From: Rhizophagus clarus
Lineage: Eukaryota > Glomeromycota > Glomeromycetes > Glomerales > Glomeraceae
Length of the DNA: 64,000 nucleotides
Assembly: GCA_015698045.1 (NCBI GenBank)
Contig: BLAL01000005.1
Coordinates: 496,001 to 560,000 of the forward strand
Reading direction: 5' to 3'
Shown piece after piece: positions 36,480 through 48,828 of the stretch (positions are counted from its first letter, which is position 1; each line of letters starts with the position of its first letter). Under the pieces are notes generated by a model, which made no database searches, was not told the origin of the DNA, and saw only the letters and a list, made by a program, of their open reading frames with translations. The position numbers were made by a program, and so were the translations under genes.

Positions 36480-38940
36480 TAATATAACCTGACAGGTAAT
36501 ATTACTTGTTTTTTTTTAAAAATTTTTAGTTTTATACTAAATGGTTAAAAGTATACAGGTATATTCTTTTTTTCTTTTTTTTGTTTTTATTTTTTCTTCT
36601 TATTTCTAATTTTTTTTTCTTTTCTTTTTAAGTTAAAATTTTTTAATTTTATATTAAAAATATATTATTTTTGTTTTTCCTTCTTTTTGTTTTTATTTTT
36701 TTTTTCTATTTTTTATTTTTTTTTTTCTTTTTAAGTCCAATTTCTTCCAGTTTTATATTAAATAAAGATATATTATTTTTTTTTTTTTCTTTTTTTTTAT
36801 TTTTTTTTATTTTTTCCTTCTTATTCTAATTCTTTTCTTTTGTTTTGTAAATAAAATATAGTGTTTTTTTTTCTTATTTTTTTTTTTAATTTTGTTTTCA
36901 TATTTTGTTTTTACTAACTCTATTTTTCTTTTTTTTATAGCTTGTCTTTTACTAATTTGTTTCTTTATTTTTTTTTGATTTCACTTTTTTTTCCTTTTTA
37001 TTTTTGCTTTTTTTTACTTTTTATTTTTATGATTATTTATTCTTAGAATCTTGCTAATTTGCTCTGCAGGTAAAATCACCTAGGTGATTTCACCTATAAA
37101 TAATTTATCAAAATCAGGTGATTTCACATGTATAAAAAATTTTTAATAAATTTAATAGTACGCAAATCTTTATTAATTAATTTTAAAATTTAATTGGCTA
37201 AAATTTATTGTAAATTTTAATATTGTGTACGTAAAAATTTAATGATCATAAGAATATTGTTTGGTTAATGTATTGCTAATTTGGCAATAATTTTCTGTAC
37301 AAAAAAAATAACAAAATTTATCATATTAAACTATGACTTTATTTCTTTAAATCCTATTTATCAAAGTTAATATTTTTTACAATTATTTATCTTTAACATA
37401 ACTAGTAATGATAATAATGATACAAAAAAGAGAAGCCTAACAATTATAATAATAAGAGAGAGAAATAATGGAAATAATATTAGAAACAAATAATTGGAGA
37501 TAACGAAAATGATAGGAGACAAAAGATGTAAAAAAAAGAAAGATAGTGAAAAGAAGAGAGAAAGAATGCGAAATAAAAGGAACAGGATCGAAAACAAAAG
37601 GAATAGGGATAAAATGAAAGGGGATAGAAATAAAAATAAAAATAAAAAGATAATGGAAAGGGCAAAAGAAAGAAAAAATGACAAGAAGGGGACAAAAAAA
37701 TGAAAGGATGACAAAAAGAACAGAGATGAATAAAATAAAAGGATGATGATAAACAAAGAGATGATAAGAAAGAAATGAAAAAATGAAAAGATGATGAGAA
37801 GGAGAAATGAAAAGATGACAAAAATAAATGATGATAAAAACAAAATAATGATAAGAATGAAATGATAAGGATGAAATGATAATTGATGATGAAGACGAAA
37901 TGATAATTGATGATGAAGACAAAATGATAATTGGTGATAAGGACGAAATGATAATTGATGATGAAGACGAAACGATGATTGATAAGGATAAAACAATGAT
38001 GAGGACAAAATGGTAATGAGGATGAAATGATCATGAGAATGAAAAAAAAGGAGCGATAATGAAAAAGAAAAAAGTGAATAAAAACAAGAAAAAATAGTTA
38101 GTAAAAATGAAATATGAAAACAAAATTGAAAAAAAAAGATAAGAAAAAATGCCATACCTTGTTTGCAAAACTAAGACCTAAAAAAAACAAAATGAGGCAA
38201 AATGATAAGGATAAAATGAAATCAATGATGAGAATGAAATGATAATTAATGATGAAGACGAAATGATAATTGGTGATGAGGATGGATGAAACAATAATCG
38301 ATGATAAGGATGGACAAAATAGACAAAATGGTGATGAGGATGAAACGATCATAAGAATGAAAGTGATAATGAAAAGAAGAAAGTGAATGAAAACAAAAAG
38401 AAAAGGAAAATAATTTAATGAAAGATAAACTATAAAAAGAAGAAAAAATAATTAGTAAAAATGAAATATGAAAACGAAATTGAAAAAAAAGATAAGAAAA
38501 AAATGCCATACCTTATTCGAAAAACTAAGACCCTAAAAAAAACAAAAGGAGGAAAAAAAAAAGAAATAATATACCATCATTTAATGTAAATCTGGAAGAG
38601 ATTAAAGACCTAAAAAGAAAGGAAAAATAATAAATAGAAAGGAAAATGAAAACAAAAAGAACAAAAAACAATATACTTTTGACATAAAATTAAAAGAGCT
38701 TAAAAGGCCTAAAAAGAAAAAAAAAAAGGAATTAGAAATAACTAGAAAGAAAAGTGAAAACAAAAGAAGGAAAAAAAACATACCTCAAAACTGGAAAACC
38801 TAGAAAAAAAATTAAACAATTTAAAAATTAAAAATTAATCAGGTGATATCACTTACCGGATTAAATCACCTATATCGAAATAAATAAATTATAAAAATCA
38901 ATCAGGTGATATCACCCAAGTTATATCACCCCCAGTTAAA
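36480..38940 (-). mobile_element. E1: non-autonomous element with palindromic ends and exon-like segments
   Basis: Palindromes of the type AGGTGATATCACCT occur at 37081, 37115, 38840 and 38901, with decayed versions at 36492 and 39641. The best paired ends are about 37070 and 38938 (roughly 21 of 28 bases matching as inverted repeats). Between them the plus strand is purine-rich with GATGATGAAGACGAAATGAT-like repeats. On the minus strand short segments lie between T-rich AG acceptors and GTATGG/GTATAT donors, for example 38158-38177 (20 nt) and about 38512-38532, which belong to a roughly 350-bp duplication. Region 36510-36960 carries similar segments in the opposite sense. No target duplication was found, so exact limits are uncertain. 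Long Phe/Ser/Leu frames here are pyrimidine-tract artefacts. Confidence 0.5.
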
Positions 38941-39823
38941 ACTAGTTATAAACTTATTCTTATTATTATTTTATTCTCATTATTATTTTATTCCTATTAT
39001 TATTTCATTTTTATTATTATTTATTTTATTATTTTCTTTGAATATGTATAAATTTGATAAAATTATAGAAGTAGAATAATTTTAATAAAGTATTAGAAAT
39101 GTTCAATTTTTTTATTTCAATAAACATAATGATAACTAATTATTTAATTTTCTTTTTTATTACTTACCATTTTCAATTTAATGCGATCAGCATGGTTGTA
39201 TAATTATGAGAAAATCAAGTTTGATTATTCTGATTTTTTTTAATTTTTTACAAAGATTTCTAATAAAACTTTTTAATTAAGTGGGATTACTTATGATTAC
39301 CCTTGGATTATCCAAAGTTCAAGATGTTTAAATATTTAAAATTTAAAAATTTCTTTTACATTTATTTAATAAACTTATATTAAATTATTAAATATATTTA
39401 TTATAATAAATATAAATCATAAACTTATTAATTATAATACAATTGATATACATAAAAAATTATTAACACAAATTAAACATAAATTCAATATAAATAATAA
39501 AATTTGGTTAAAATTAATAAATTTTTTGGCAGAATTATTAACACAAATTAAATATAAATTAAATTGCATTAAATCAATCTATATATTATTATATAAATGG
39601 CAATAAAAATAATAAATTATTTATTATAATTATAAAATTATTTAAGTGATATCACCTAATGTGATCTTTATCTTATATGCAAATTAGTAAACTTTAAAAT
39701 AATAAATATTAACTTTTATAAACACAAATATAAGGTAAATAGAAAATATAATATTTTTATATAATAAATAATAAATTATAAACTTTATAAGTAATTTTAC
39801 TATTTTTTTTTTTATTTTATAAT
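38941..39823. other. AT-rich spacer
   Basis: Contains TTATTATT repeats near 38960-39030, one AAGTGATATCACCT palindrome at 39641 (E1-like), and no gene. Confidence 0.45.
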
Positions 39824-39840
39824 AATATTAGTATTTTTAA

Positions 39841-41662
39841 TAGAAACTTTTTTTGCTAACGTGTTAAATCAATTTTTTTGCAAAAAATAATTTTTTATTT
39901 TTACTCTTTCAACGTGTTTTCTGAAACTAACAACTTATAGTTATGACTTTTACACAAAAAACATGTACATACAACATATATAATAAGTTTGCAATATGCT
40001 TTATACAAAATTTTTTTAGAAACTTTTGTGGTTTCTTAGAGATAAACCTGTACTTTATTTTAAATAAGACAGGAATAACAGAGTGAAAGAAGACCACTCA
40101 AAGAGGTTTTTACGAAAAAATAACTTCAATAACACCAATAATATAACAGGCCAAATAAGCAAAGTTTGGTGATGAGCTGGCCACACTTTTGCCTTTTCAT
40201 CTTGTATCAGTTCTCACCTTGGTTAGAAAGTCCTATCTCCAAAAGCCTGAACTGACAAATTCAGGATGCATAAATAATACGTCACCTACCCAATTATCAG
40301 CCATTATACAGAATATAAATTTAGATAATTCATCACTTAACTAGCACTAATCAAATCTTACAAGTCCTCATATAATATCAGAAGTGTTCATGCTTAAGGG
40401 TAAAGGCAAGAAGAAAAATAAAAGTCTATACCTCAAATGGTAGACGAAGTCACTAGACAACTAGTTATCTTTCAGATATCACCACTGCCTTCCCAACTCA
40501 ACAAAGCTATAATATTAATATCTTTAGTGTCTATCTTGAACTTTCCAGACAAAGGGAAAAAATCTAAAATGTAAAATGAAGAGACCTTTCACATTATCAC
40601 CAAATATCAAATTCCTCTTGAATATAATTTTATTTGTGATATTCTCATATATAATATTTTAGCGAAGTAGGATAATTATCAATTGCTTACTCGCCTATCC
40701 ACATGGGGCAATGTTATATTAATCTTTGTCAAGTAGCAGCGCAAATATAAGACAGTTCGATATAAATTAATAACTTCAGAATTTTTTAGAACTTACAAAT
40801 CACAGTGAATGACACCTCTCACTGGCTTGCCTGTATGATGATTTCTGGTATTATGGACTCTCAAAGAATAAAAAGAATGTAAGAGATTTCAAGTCATAAT
40901 ACTCAATCTACCTGATTCTATGACCACAGCTACACTTATGAAATACTAACATCAAATCTTTCTTAGCAAATTGAATATTAAAACGTTCAAAGAAATCAAG
41001 TTACCAGTCAGTTCACACAAGTTTGTAGGCTATTTCAAATCCTGGAAACACCTATATAAATGTATTAATAATTCCACTCTCTGATATGACAAATCTGTTA
41101 CTTGGTATAAGCATATCTCGATCTGCCTGACATCTCATTCAAAGTATAAATCTGCTTCTTCCTCACCATCGGCTAAGCGATCCAAGAAGGACAGGGAGCT
41201 TAGACTTGGCATTTCTTCTACAAATACACGTAATGTTACCCCTGCAACTGGATCTAATAAGATTTGCATAAAAAATTTTAAAATGGTAAATTCATCAACC
41301 AAACATAAGGATAATCATAACTGCAAGAAACCCAAGAAGTTTACATAGGATACAGGTTCTAAATCGAAGATTTCTAAACATGATCTATATGTAGAAATTG
41401 CTAAAATTAAGAAATCTTTGAAGGGGTTGACTAATAGTTTCTTACGGCCTTAAAGAAATTTTTGAACGTAACTTAGTAACAATAGACTAGTTCTTATATA
41501 GAATTTTTATTTTTTTCCTCCTTTTTTTCCTTTTATTCGTTATATTTGTTCTTAATGTTTCAGGTGTATGTTAAACATACTGGCCTCTGGTTGGAAGTAA
41601 TAGTTATTGTTAAGCAGGTATTTTGTACTCTCTCTTTTACAAATAAAACAACTTAAAAAAAA
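39841..41662 (+). mobile_element. retrocopy R1 with poly(A) tail and 17-bp target duplication
   Basis: AATATTAGTATTTTTAA occurs at 39824-39840 and again at 41663-41679. The second copy directly follows an A-run that lies downstream of AATAAA (41642). This is the signature of LINE-type target-primed insertion of a polyadenylated transcript in plus orientation. The body carries a decayed reading frame: phrases such as WFLVLWTL near 40845 and GYFKSW near 41030 match the ORF of retrocopy R2 (WFLASWNL, GYFDTW), and 41150-41460 encodes a Ser/Lys-rich tail (SAKRSKKDRELRLGISS) broken by stops. It is 5'-truncated or too decayed to find the start. Confidence 0.75.
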
Positions 41663-42239
41663 AATATTAGTATTTTTAAAAATATTATAAATATAAAGTA
41701 AATAGAAAGAAAAAATTTTTTTTATTTAAATAACATATCGGCGGATTTGTTTCATCGTCCAAATATGTTAAATTTTGTTATACAATGTATTATAAAAGTT
41801 AAAGATATGCAATATAGTAATCTAAAAAAATGCGTACAATTTTTAAAAAGTGCAATTCAGCACAATTTTAATTTTGGCCAAAATTAACATAATTTCAGCT
41901 AGATTTAATATACCGTAACTGGTAATATGATAGTAATGATAATTAGTTAAACAAAAAAGAAAAAAAACTTTAACACCACAATCATTAAATCTATAATTAC
42001 AAAAACAATTTCACACTTAATAATTTGTTGAATAATAATTAATATCACTATAAATTAATAAAAAGGAAATTGTATGAAAAAAACTATATTTTAATTCAAA
42101 GAAAAAAAAATTACACCACACTGTATACATGATTTTATAAAAAAATTAAGCCACAATTGCATAATTTTAATTGTAATATTAATGTTATAATGCTGTATTA
42201 ATTGCACATGCACTGCAATATATAAGAAAAAATGGAAAA

Positions 42240-43240
42240 TACAGTAAGAAAAGACAAAGGAAGAATAAAGAAAGAAGAGATAAATGAAAAGGGATAAAGG
42301 GAAGTAAAGATGATCAAAGAGAAATGAGGAAGGAACAAAAAAGGTAAAGGATAGTGAAAAAGAATGAATGAAACAAAAAAAGAATGAAAATGAATGAGAA
42401 AATGAAAGGGAATGAAAAGGAATAAAGAGAATGAAAAAAAATAAAAGGAATAAAAGAAGCAAATGGCAAATGAAAAAAAAATAAGAGGAATAAAAGAGAA
42501 TGAAAAGAAGCAAAGGAGGAATGAAAATCAATAAAGGGAACAAAAAAAAGCAACAAAAGAAGTCAAAGATCAATGAAAGAAACCAAAGATCATTGAAAAG
42601 AGACTAAAGATCAATGAAAGAAATGAAAAAAGTAATGAAAGAAACCAAGGATCAATAAAAAAAACAAAAAAAAAGCAACGAAAGAAATCAAAGATTAATG
42701 AAATAAACCAAAAAAGCAATAAAAGAAACAATGATGAAAGGAATAAAAGATCAATAAAAGGAATAACAAAAGAACCACAAAAGATCAATGAAAGAACCAT
42801 AGAAGAAACGAAAAAAATAATGAAAAAAAGAAACGAAAAACTCACGAAAAGAAGAGAAATAAAGGGGAAAAAAATGAAAGAAAAACCAGAACACCCACCC
42901 ATAGAAAAAAAAAGAAAGAAAATGGTTAATATCATCTTAAAAGAAAAATAAAACAACAGGAGAAGAAACGTAAGAGACTTACTTGAATTTTCACTCATAT
43001 GGTACACATCTAAAAAGACAAAAAATTTAGTAAAAGAACAAGGGAAAGAATGAAAATAAAACAAAAAAAAGGAGAAGAAATTAAAACTCACCTTGAATTT
43101 CCGAAATGGATAAAAACAGCCACGCCTAAAAAAAAGAACAAGTTAATAAGAGATAAAAGAAAGGAGAATAAAAGCAAAAAAAACTTACCTATTACAGTAT
43201 TTAATCACGAAGCTAAAGGTAACGCCATTAACTAAAAAAT
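42240..43240 (-). other. minus-strand exon-like segments in purine-rich half of E3 copy 1
   Basis: Read on the minus strand, short segments sit between T-rich AG acceptors and GT donors: one starting near 43235 and ending at 43189 (donor GTAAGT), one at 43092-43125 (acceptor TTTTTTTTAG, donor GTGAGT), one at 42983-43009 (acceptor CTTTTTAG, donor GTAAGT). The remaining 42240-42900 is a pure pyrimidine tract on this strand, giving spurious Phe/Ser/Leu frames. The same pattern is kept in copy 2 (60020-60950). Confidence 0.55.
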
Positions 43241-43689
43241 TTAAATTGTGGTTTATAATTTTTGAAAAAAAAAATTCCCTTATCATAAAACAAATGATTT
43301 TTTATTTTTTTAAAAAAAATTTCCCTTAAAAAAAAATGATTTTTTATTTTTTAAAAAAAAATTTCACTTAAAAAAAATGATATATTTTTTTAAAAAAAAT
43401 TTCCCTTCTGCCAAAATAAAAATCTGAAGTCTGAACAAAACTACTAGCATTGATTATCTATTTATAACATAAAAAACAATATCGCTTGCCATTTACGATA
43501 AGCTTATCTCATGAGTTGATATAAAAAAGGAATATGTTATATATCACATGCACTTTATCTAGTTTTGAACTGGTATAACCGGTATTATGATCTGATTATT
43601 TGGGTAAACAGGTTTTTTTTTTGAATTTATTATATTTAGATAAAAAACAATTTAAAAAAATAATTACTTTTTTTTTTTCTTTTTTGTAG

Positions 43690-45540
43690 TATTGCCGGAT
43701 GAAAAGCATAACTGAACTATTGGAATTAAGGTAAGGGAGGGTTGGGGTGGTGTTTTTCGTTGTTGTTTTTTTTAATTAATTAATTAATTATTTTTTTTTT
43801 CTTTTTTTGTAGTGTTACCAGACGAAAAACGTGACCGGATTTTTGGAATTAAGGTAAGGAAGAGTTGGGGGAGGTGTTTTTCGTTAGTTTTTTTATTTAA
43901 TTAATTAATTATTTTTTTTTTCTTTTTTGTAGTGTTGCCAGACGAAAAACATGACCGGACTTTTGGAATTAAGGTAAGGAGGTGTTTTTCGTTAATTTTT
44001 TTTATTTAATTAATTAATTATTATTTTTTTTTCTTTTTTGTAGTGTTGCCAGACGAAAAGTACAACTGGACTATTGGAATTAAGGTAAGAAAGGGTTGGG
44101 GTGGTGTTTTTTGTTTAATTAATTAATTGTTTTTTTATTTGTTTTTTCTTTTTTGTAGTGTTGTCAGATGAAAAGCACGACCGGACTATTGGAATTAAAG
44201 TAAGGGAGGGTTGAGGGAGGTGTTTTTTGTTATTTTTTTTTTAATTAATTAATTATTTATTTGTTTTTTTTTCTTTTTTGTAGTGTTGCTAGACGAAAAA
44301 TACGACCGGATTATTGGAATTAAGATAAGGGAGGGTTAGGGTGGTGTTTTTCGTTATTGTTTTTTTTAATTAATTAATTATTTATTTTTTTTCTTTCTTT
44401 TTTTGTAGTGTTGCCAGATGAAAAACGTGACTGGACTTTTGGAATTAAGGTAAGAGAGGGTTGGGGGAGGTGTTTTTCGTTAGTTTTTTTAATTAATTAA
44501 TTATTTATTTTTTTTTCTTTTTTGTAGTGTTGCCAGATGAAAAACATGACCGGACTTTTAGAATTAAGGTAAGGAGGTGTTTTTCGTTAGTTTTTTTTTA
44601 TTTAATTAATTAATTATTATTCTTTTTTCTTTTTTGTAGTGTTGCCGGACGAAAAGCATGACCGGACTATTGGAATTAAGGTAAGGGAGGGTTGGAGTGG
44701 TGTTTTTTGTTTAATTAATTAATTATTTTTTTGTTTGTTTTTTATTTTTTGTAGTGTTGTCAGACGAAAAGCATGACCGAACTATTGGAATTAAAGTAAG
44801 AGAGGGTTGGGGGAGGTGTTTTTTGTTGTTTTTTTTTAATTAATTAATTAATTATTTGTTTTTTTTTCTTTTTTGTAATGTTGCCAGACGAAAAGCATGA
44901 CCGGACTATTGGAATTAAGGTAAGGGAGGGTTGGGGTGGTGTTTTTTGTTTAATTAATTAATTATTTATTTGTTTGTTTTTTCTTTTTTGTAGTGTTGCT
45001 GAACGAAAAGCATGACCAGACTATTAGAATTAAGGTAAGAAAGGGTTGGGGTGGTGTTTTTTGTTTAATTAATTAATTATTTATTTGTTTGTTTTTTTTT
45101 TTGTAGTGTTGCCAAACGAAAAACATGACTGGACTATTGGAATTAAGGTAAGGGAGGGTTGGGTGGTGTTTTTTGTTTAATTAATTAATTATTTATTTGC
45201 TTTTTTTAATTAATTATTTATTTGCTTTTTTTTTCTTTTTTGTAGTGTTGCCAGACGAAAAGCATGACCGGACTTTTGGAATTAAGGACAATTAAGGTAA
45301 GGGAGGGTTGTGGAGGTGTTTTTTGTTGTTTTTTTAATTAATTATTAATTTTTTTTTTTTGTAGTGTTGTTAGATGAAAAGCATGACCAGACTTTTAGAA
45401 TTAAGAACAATTAAGGTAAGAGAGGGTTGGGGTGGTGTTTTTCGTTGTTTTTTTCTTAATTAATTAATTATTTATTTATTTTCTTTCTTTTTTGTAGTGT
45501 TGCCAGACGAAAAGCATGACCAGACTTCACAATTTAATAT
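43690..45540 (+). repeat. array of 16 tandem splice-cassette units (E3 copy 1)
   Basis: Sixteen units, period about 110-125 bp. Each has a T-rich tract ending in TTTTTTGTAG, a 41-nt exon-like core (begins TGTTGCCAGACG, ends GGAATTAAG), a donor GTAAGGGAGGGTTGGGGTGG, then GTTTTTNGTT and an AATTAATTAATTA spacer. First cores: 43690-43730, 43813-43853, 43933-43973, 44044-44084, 44159-44199. The predicted introns are 70-82 nt, a normal fungal size. One frame of the core reads LPDEKHDRTIGIK; substitutions in most units keep it open, although unit 1 has a stop and 41 is not a multiple of three. Units 14 and 15 carry a 10-nt extension before the donor; unit 16 lacks the donor. Confidence 0.9.
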
Positions 45541-45815
45541 TTTGACATTATTAAAACGATTTGTTAAATAACTTTTATAAAAGCATTCTGTGCCTTTTAT
45601 ATATTGTGTATTTAAAAAAAAATTATCCTTTTATTAAATGATTATAGGGCCATTGGTGTTCCGAATCTAATGATATAACTTTTACTATTCTGTTTTACCG
45701 AGTTTTATTGAATGTAAAATAAAATAAAAGTATATCGATCATAATATGACTTATCTGTAGCAAATGGAATTCTTTGAGATGCGAGTATGTTGTTTCTTTG
45801 GAAAGAATATCAGAA

Positions 45816-46060
45816 TTGACTTTAAGAAATGTTTTAACATTTCTTCTTTTTTAATTTTTGTAGTGATAAGTTTTCTGGGCTTATTGGGATACAGGTATAT
45901 TGTTTTTGTAGAAAGGTGGCATTCGCAAGGTTCTGTAACTTGACTTTAAGAAATGTTTTAACATTTCTTCTTTTTTAATTTTTGTAGGTGATAAGTTTTC
46001 TGGGCTTATTGGGATACAGGTATATTGTTTTTGTAGAAAGGCGGCGTTCACAAGGTTCTG
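45816..46060 (+). repeat. two-copy tandem repeat containing a second exon-like unit
   Basis: A unit of about 125 bp occurs twice. Each has TTTAATTTTTGTAG, a 31-nt core (TGATAAGTTTTCTGGGCTTA...ACAG; first copy 45864-45894), the donor GTATATTG, and a further TTTTTGTAG followed by AAAGG. It follows the 41-nt array in E3 copy 1 and is missing from the corresponding place in copy 2. Confidence 0.75.
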
Positions 46061-46740
46061 TAACAATGATCATCTATTTAAAAGTTAAAGCTTTCGTACT
46101 GGTGGATTTAAATATCATGAGATTTCAATGTCGGTTAAATGAATTTTAAAATCATCGTCAGTAAATGATATAAAGGAAAATTCTTTGTCTCCATATTTTA
46201 AAAACAATTTTTAAAATTAAAAATTATTAAAAGATAATGAAAATTTTGGTTATTTCTTTATTTTCAAAATTCTTTAAATATGATGGCAAATTTATACGAA
46301 ACCCAGTTATTTTTGCTGCCTTATTTAATTATTTTACATCAATAAAAAGCTTTTGGAAAATAAATAATACCATTAACAACTGCAAATAACTACAATTGTA
46401 TTCATAAAACTTTTATTTGCAACTGGTGTAAAAAGTGATAGGTTCTTAAAATAGTTGATGGGTTATAAAAAGTTATTATTATTTTAATTTTTAAGTATGA
46501 GTTGTAAAAAATTTTTTTATTTTCCGATTATTCTACATAAGATTGATAAGATGAATGTGTAACACAATCGTATTTTGCACTATTTACTAATTTTTTATTA
46601 AAAATTCTTAATTTAAGCTAATTCCAAGGATCGGCGCATATGAAATATTTTTTTTTTTACTATAAAAATACTATTTCTTAAATATGAATATATATAAAAT
46701 AAATGAAATAGGTAAAAAGTTATTTTTTTAATTAAAAAAT

Positions 46741-48280
46741 GAAGTTATCTAGGTGCCACCCAGGGTGGTATCGGTTTTTTTGCCACCCCATCACGTGATC
46801 TAAAAATAAAATTCGATTGGCTAATTTTTAATAATTAATTTTCGACTTTTACAAAAATTTTCGCAAAAATAATTTTTTAATTTTTAATTTTCTTAAAATG
46901 AATACACTATAAATACAACATCAAACCAAATTTAAAAGTCATATTTATAACTGACATGATTTAAAAAAAACTTTAGTGATATTTTTATCTTAAAAGTATG
47001 TATTATATCCAATATTTTTTAGTTAAATATTCGTTGTTCTTACAGATGCAAACAATTATTTATTTTAATGAGACTAGTAGTAAATAACACAAATAGGTAA
47101 TTTAAAAACAAATTTATATAATGATAAAAGTAAAGAACAAAAAATAGAAAGTATGTAGAGTTACGATTTTGTTTCTGATATTGGTTAAGTGGGATCAAAG
47201 GTTACATTACTAATAGTAACGAGCGAAAATAAAGGTAAAATAAAAAAGAAATAAAAGGAAATAAAAGGAGTGAAAAGAAATCAAAGGAAATAAAGGGAAA
47301 CAAAAGAATGAAGACGGGGATAACGAGAAACGAAAAAAAGAAGAGGGAGATGATAAAGAACGAAAAAAGAAAAGAAGTGAAAAAACTAATGAGAGACGAA
47401 AGAGAGATGTTAAGGGATGAAAGAGGTGCGAGAGAAATGATGAGGGATGAAAAGATGATGAAATAAAGCATAAAGAGACGAAAGATAGTGAAAGAAATGA
47501 CAAGGAACAAAAAGATGACGAAAGAAGTGTGAAAGAAACGATGAAGAATAAAAGGATGATGAAAAAAGTGCAAATGAAACGATGAAAGATGATGAAAAAA
47601 TGTAAAGACACGAAAAGATGGTAAAAGAAATAATAAGGGACGAAAGAAACATGAAAGAAATGATGAGAGATGAAATATGATGAAAGAAATATGAAAGACG
47701 AAAAGATAACAAAAAAAATGATGATATGAAAGAAAAATAGAAAAAATGATGAGAGACGAAAAGAAGATAAAGAAAATAATAAAGAATAAAAGAAAATCAC
47801 AAAGAAATGAAAATCCAAAACCCAACCAAAAAGAAAAAGAAAAAGATAGTTAGTAGTTAAAGAAAATAAATTTCTAAAAACTTAAAGTATCCAAAATACT
47901 TGAGCTTACCATACTAGGTCCTGATGCCAAAATTTAAAGCTGTTCAAAGTTGAAAAGAACCGCCTGTAGAAAGAAGGGAGACAGTTAACATTGATTAAAG
48001 AAGGAAACATAATGTTAAAAAAATTGTCTTACTGGAAGCCTTAAAGTCAAGAAAAGAAGCACCTACAAAAAAAAAAGAAAGTCAATTAATGCTGAATAAT
48101 AAAAACACAAAAACAACGTTAGAAACTTACCAGAAGTAAAGCGTTTGTATTAAAGTTGTAAAAAAAAATCACGTAAAAAATAATTAAAAAACAAACATTA
48201 AGAAATGATCGTTACTAAAACACGTGACAAGGGGTGGTAAAAAATCAATATACCACCTGGGGTGGCACTAACAATTTTTC
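46741..48280 (-). mobile_element. E2 copy 1: 1540-bp inverted-repeat element, 9-bp target duplication
   Basis: TTAAAAAAT flanks the element at 46732-46740 and 48281-48289, a perfect 9-bp duplication as made by Mutator-like transposases. Ends are imperfect inverted repeats starting GAA, with GTGCCACCC..GGTGGTAT and, after a T-run, CCACCCC..CACGTG. The body is purine-rich on the plus strand and carries no transposase. On the minus strand it has the same exon-like segments as copy 2. It is about 95 percent identical to the inverted copy at 53480-55016, judged from their parallel translations. Confidence 0.9.
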
Positions 48281-48289
48281 TTAAAAAAT

Positions 48290-48828
48290 ATTTTTAATAA
48301 TTATTGTTTTTCTTATTTTATACAAATACTAATAAATATAAAATAATAACAGTTACTGGAAATGTCACAAAAAAAGAAGGCAAATTTTTTTTATTAAGGT
48401 TAGCAAAAAAAAATTTGTGGCACAGTATCCTCTTCAAATGTATAGCGCATGTATATAATTAAAGTTAGCCAAAATTAATTAAGTCTGGTTAAATTTGCTG
48501 ATCAATAATTCATAATTCTGGCCAAAATTTTGCTAATTCTGGCCAACTTTGTAATTTCGGCCTAAATTAAGTTAAAATTGAAAAAATACAGATCAAATAT
48601 AGCATTATATTTATATAATATAGTACTTTAATTTAAAAGCAAAAATATAAACTTATTAAGTGCCTTTACGATTTTATAAAAAAAAATTCCCATTTAATCT
48701 TTATTATTCAATTTGAATCTTTATTTAAAAATAGTCTATTTTCTTTATTAAAATAATAAAAAATTAAAGATCAGAAATTAATACCATTACAAAAAATGCC
48801 AATTCTCCCATAAGTATTAATTATCGCA
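48290..48828. other. AT-rich spacer with TGGCCAAAATT motifs
   Basis: Contains repeated TCTGGCCAAAATTTTG-like phrases at about 48515-48560. A similar phrase (TTTGGCCAAAATTAACAT) lies near the left end of E3, so it may be an old relative of that element's end. Confidence 0.35.

Larger units (their letters stand above)
41734..46642. mobile_element. E3 copy 1: 4.9-kb element with splice-cassette array
   Basis: A second copy lies at 59533-63067, and similarity stops sharply at both ends. The ends are short imperfect inverted repeats (CATATCGGCGGAT at the left; CATATGCGCCGAT read inward from the right, 10 of 13 matching). No convincing target duplication. Layout: left end; a purine-rich half (42240-43240) carrying minus-strand exon-like segments; a central 0.4-kb region with a conserved GATAAGCTTATC palindrome at 43497-43508; a plus-strand array of 41-nt exon-like units (43690-45540); a duplicated second exon-like unit; and an AT-rich right end. 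No transposase is encoded, so it is non-autonomous. It lies directly downstream of retrocopy R1. Confidence 0.75.

Noticed and set aside
37367-38155. 262-codon minus-strand ORF rich in Phe, Ser, Leu, Ile and His
   Set aside because: It is a translation of the pyrimidine-rich tract of E1; overlapping frames of the same composition are open too. No domain or start context.
42091-43091. Phe/Ser-rich ORFs in E3 copy 1, also 59946-60502 in copy 2
   Set aside because: Low-complexity pyrimidine tract; the two E3 copies do not preserve the frame.
43690-45540. CRISPR-like array
   Set aside because: The whole unit repeats, including the spacers, and the context is eukaryotic with splice signals. There are no unique spacers or cas genes.
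41734-46642. Target-site duplication AAATA for E3 copy 1
   Set aside because: A 5-bp match exists if the left end is shifted by one base, but copy 2 shows none, and in AT-rich DNA it may be chance.
47202-47825. 207-codon ORF in E2 copy 1 and its 204-codon twin at 53933-54547
   Set aside because: Both are TTTCATC/TTTCGTC repeat translations, open in several frames. Their similarity reflects the copies' DNA identity, not coding constraint.
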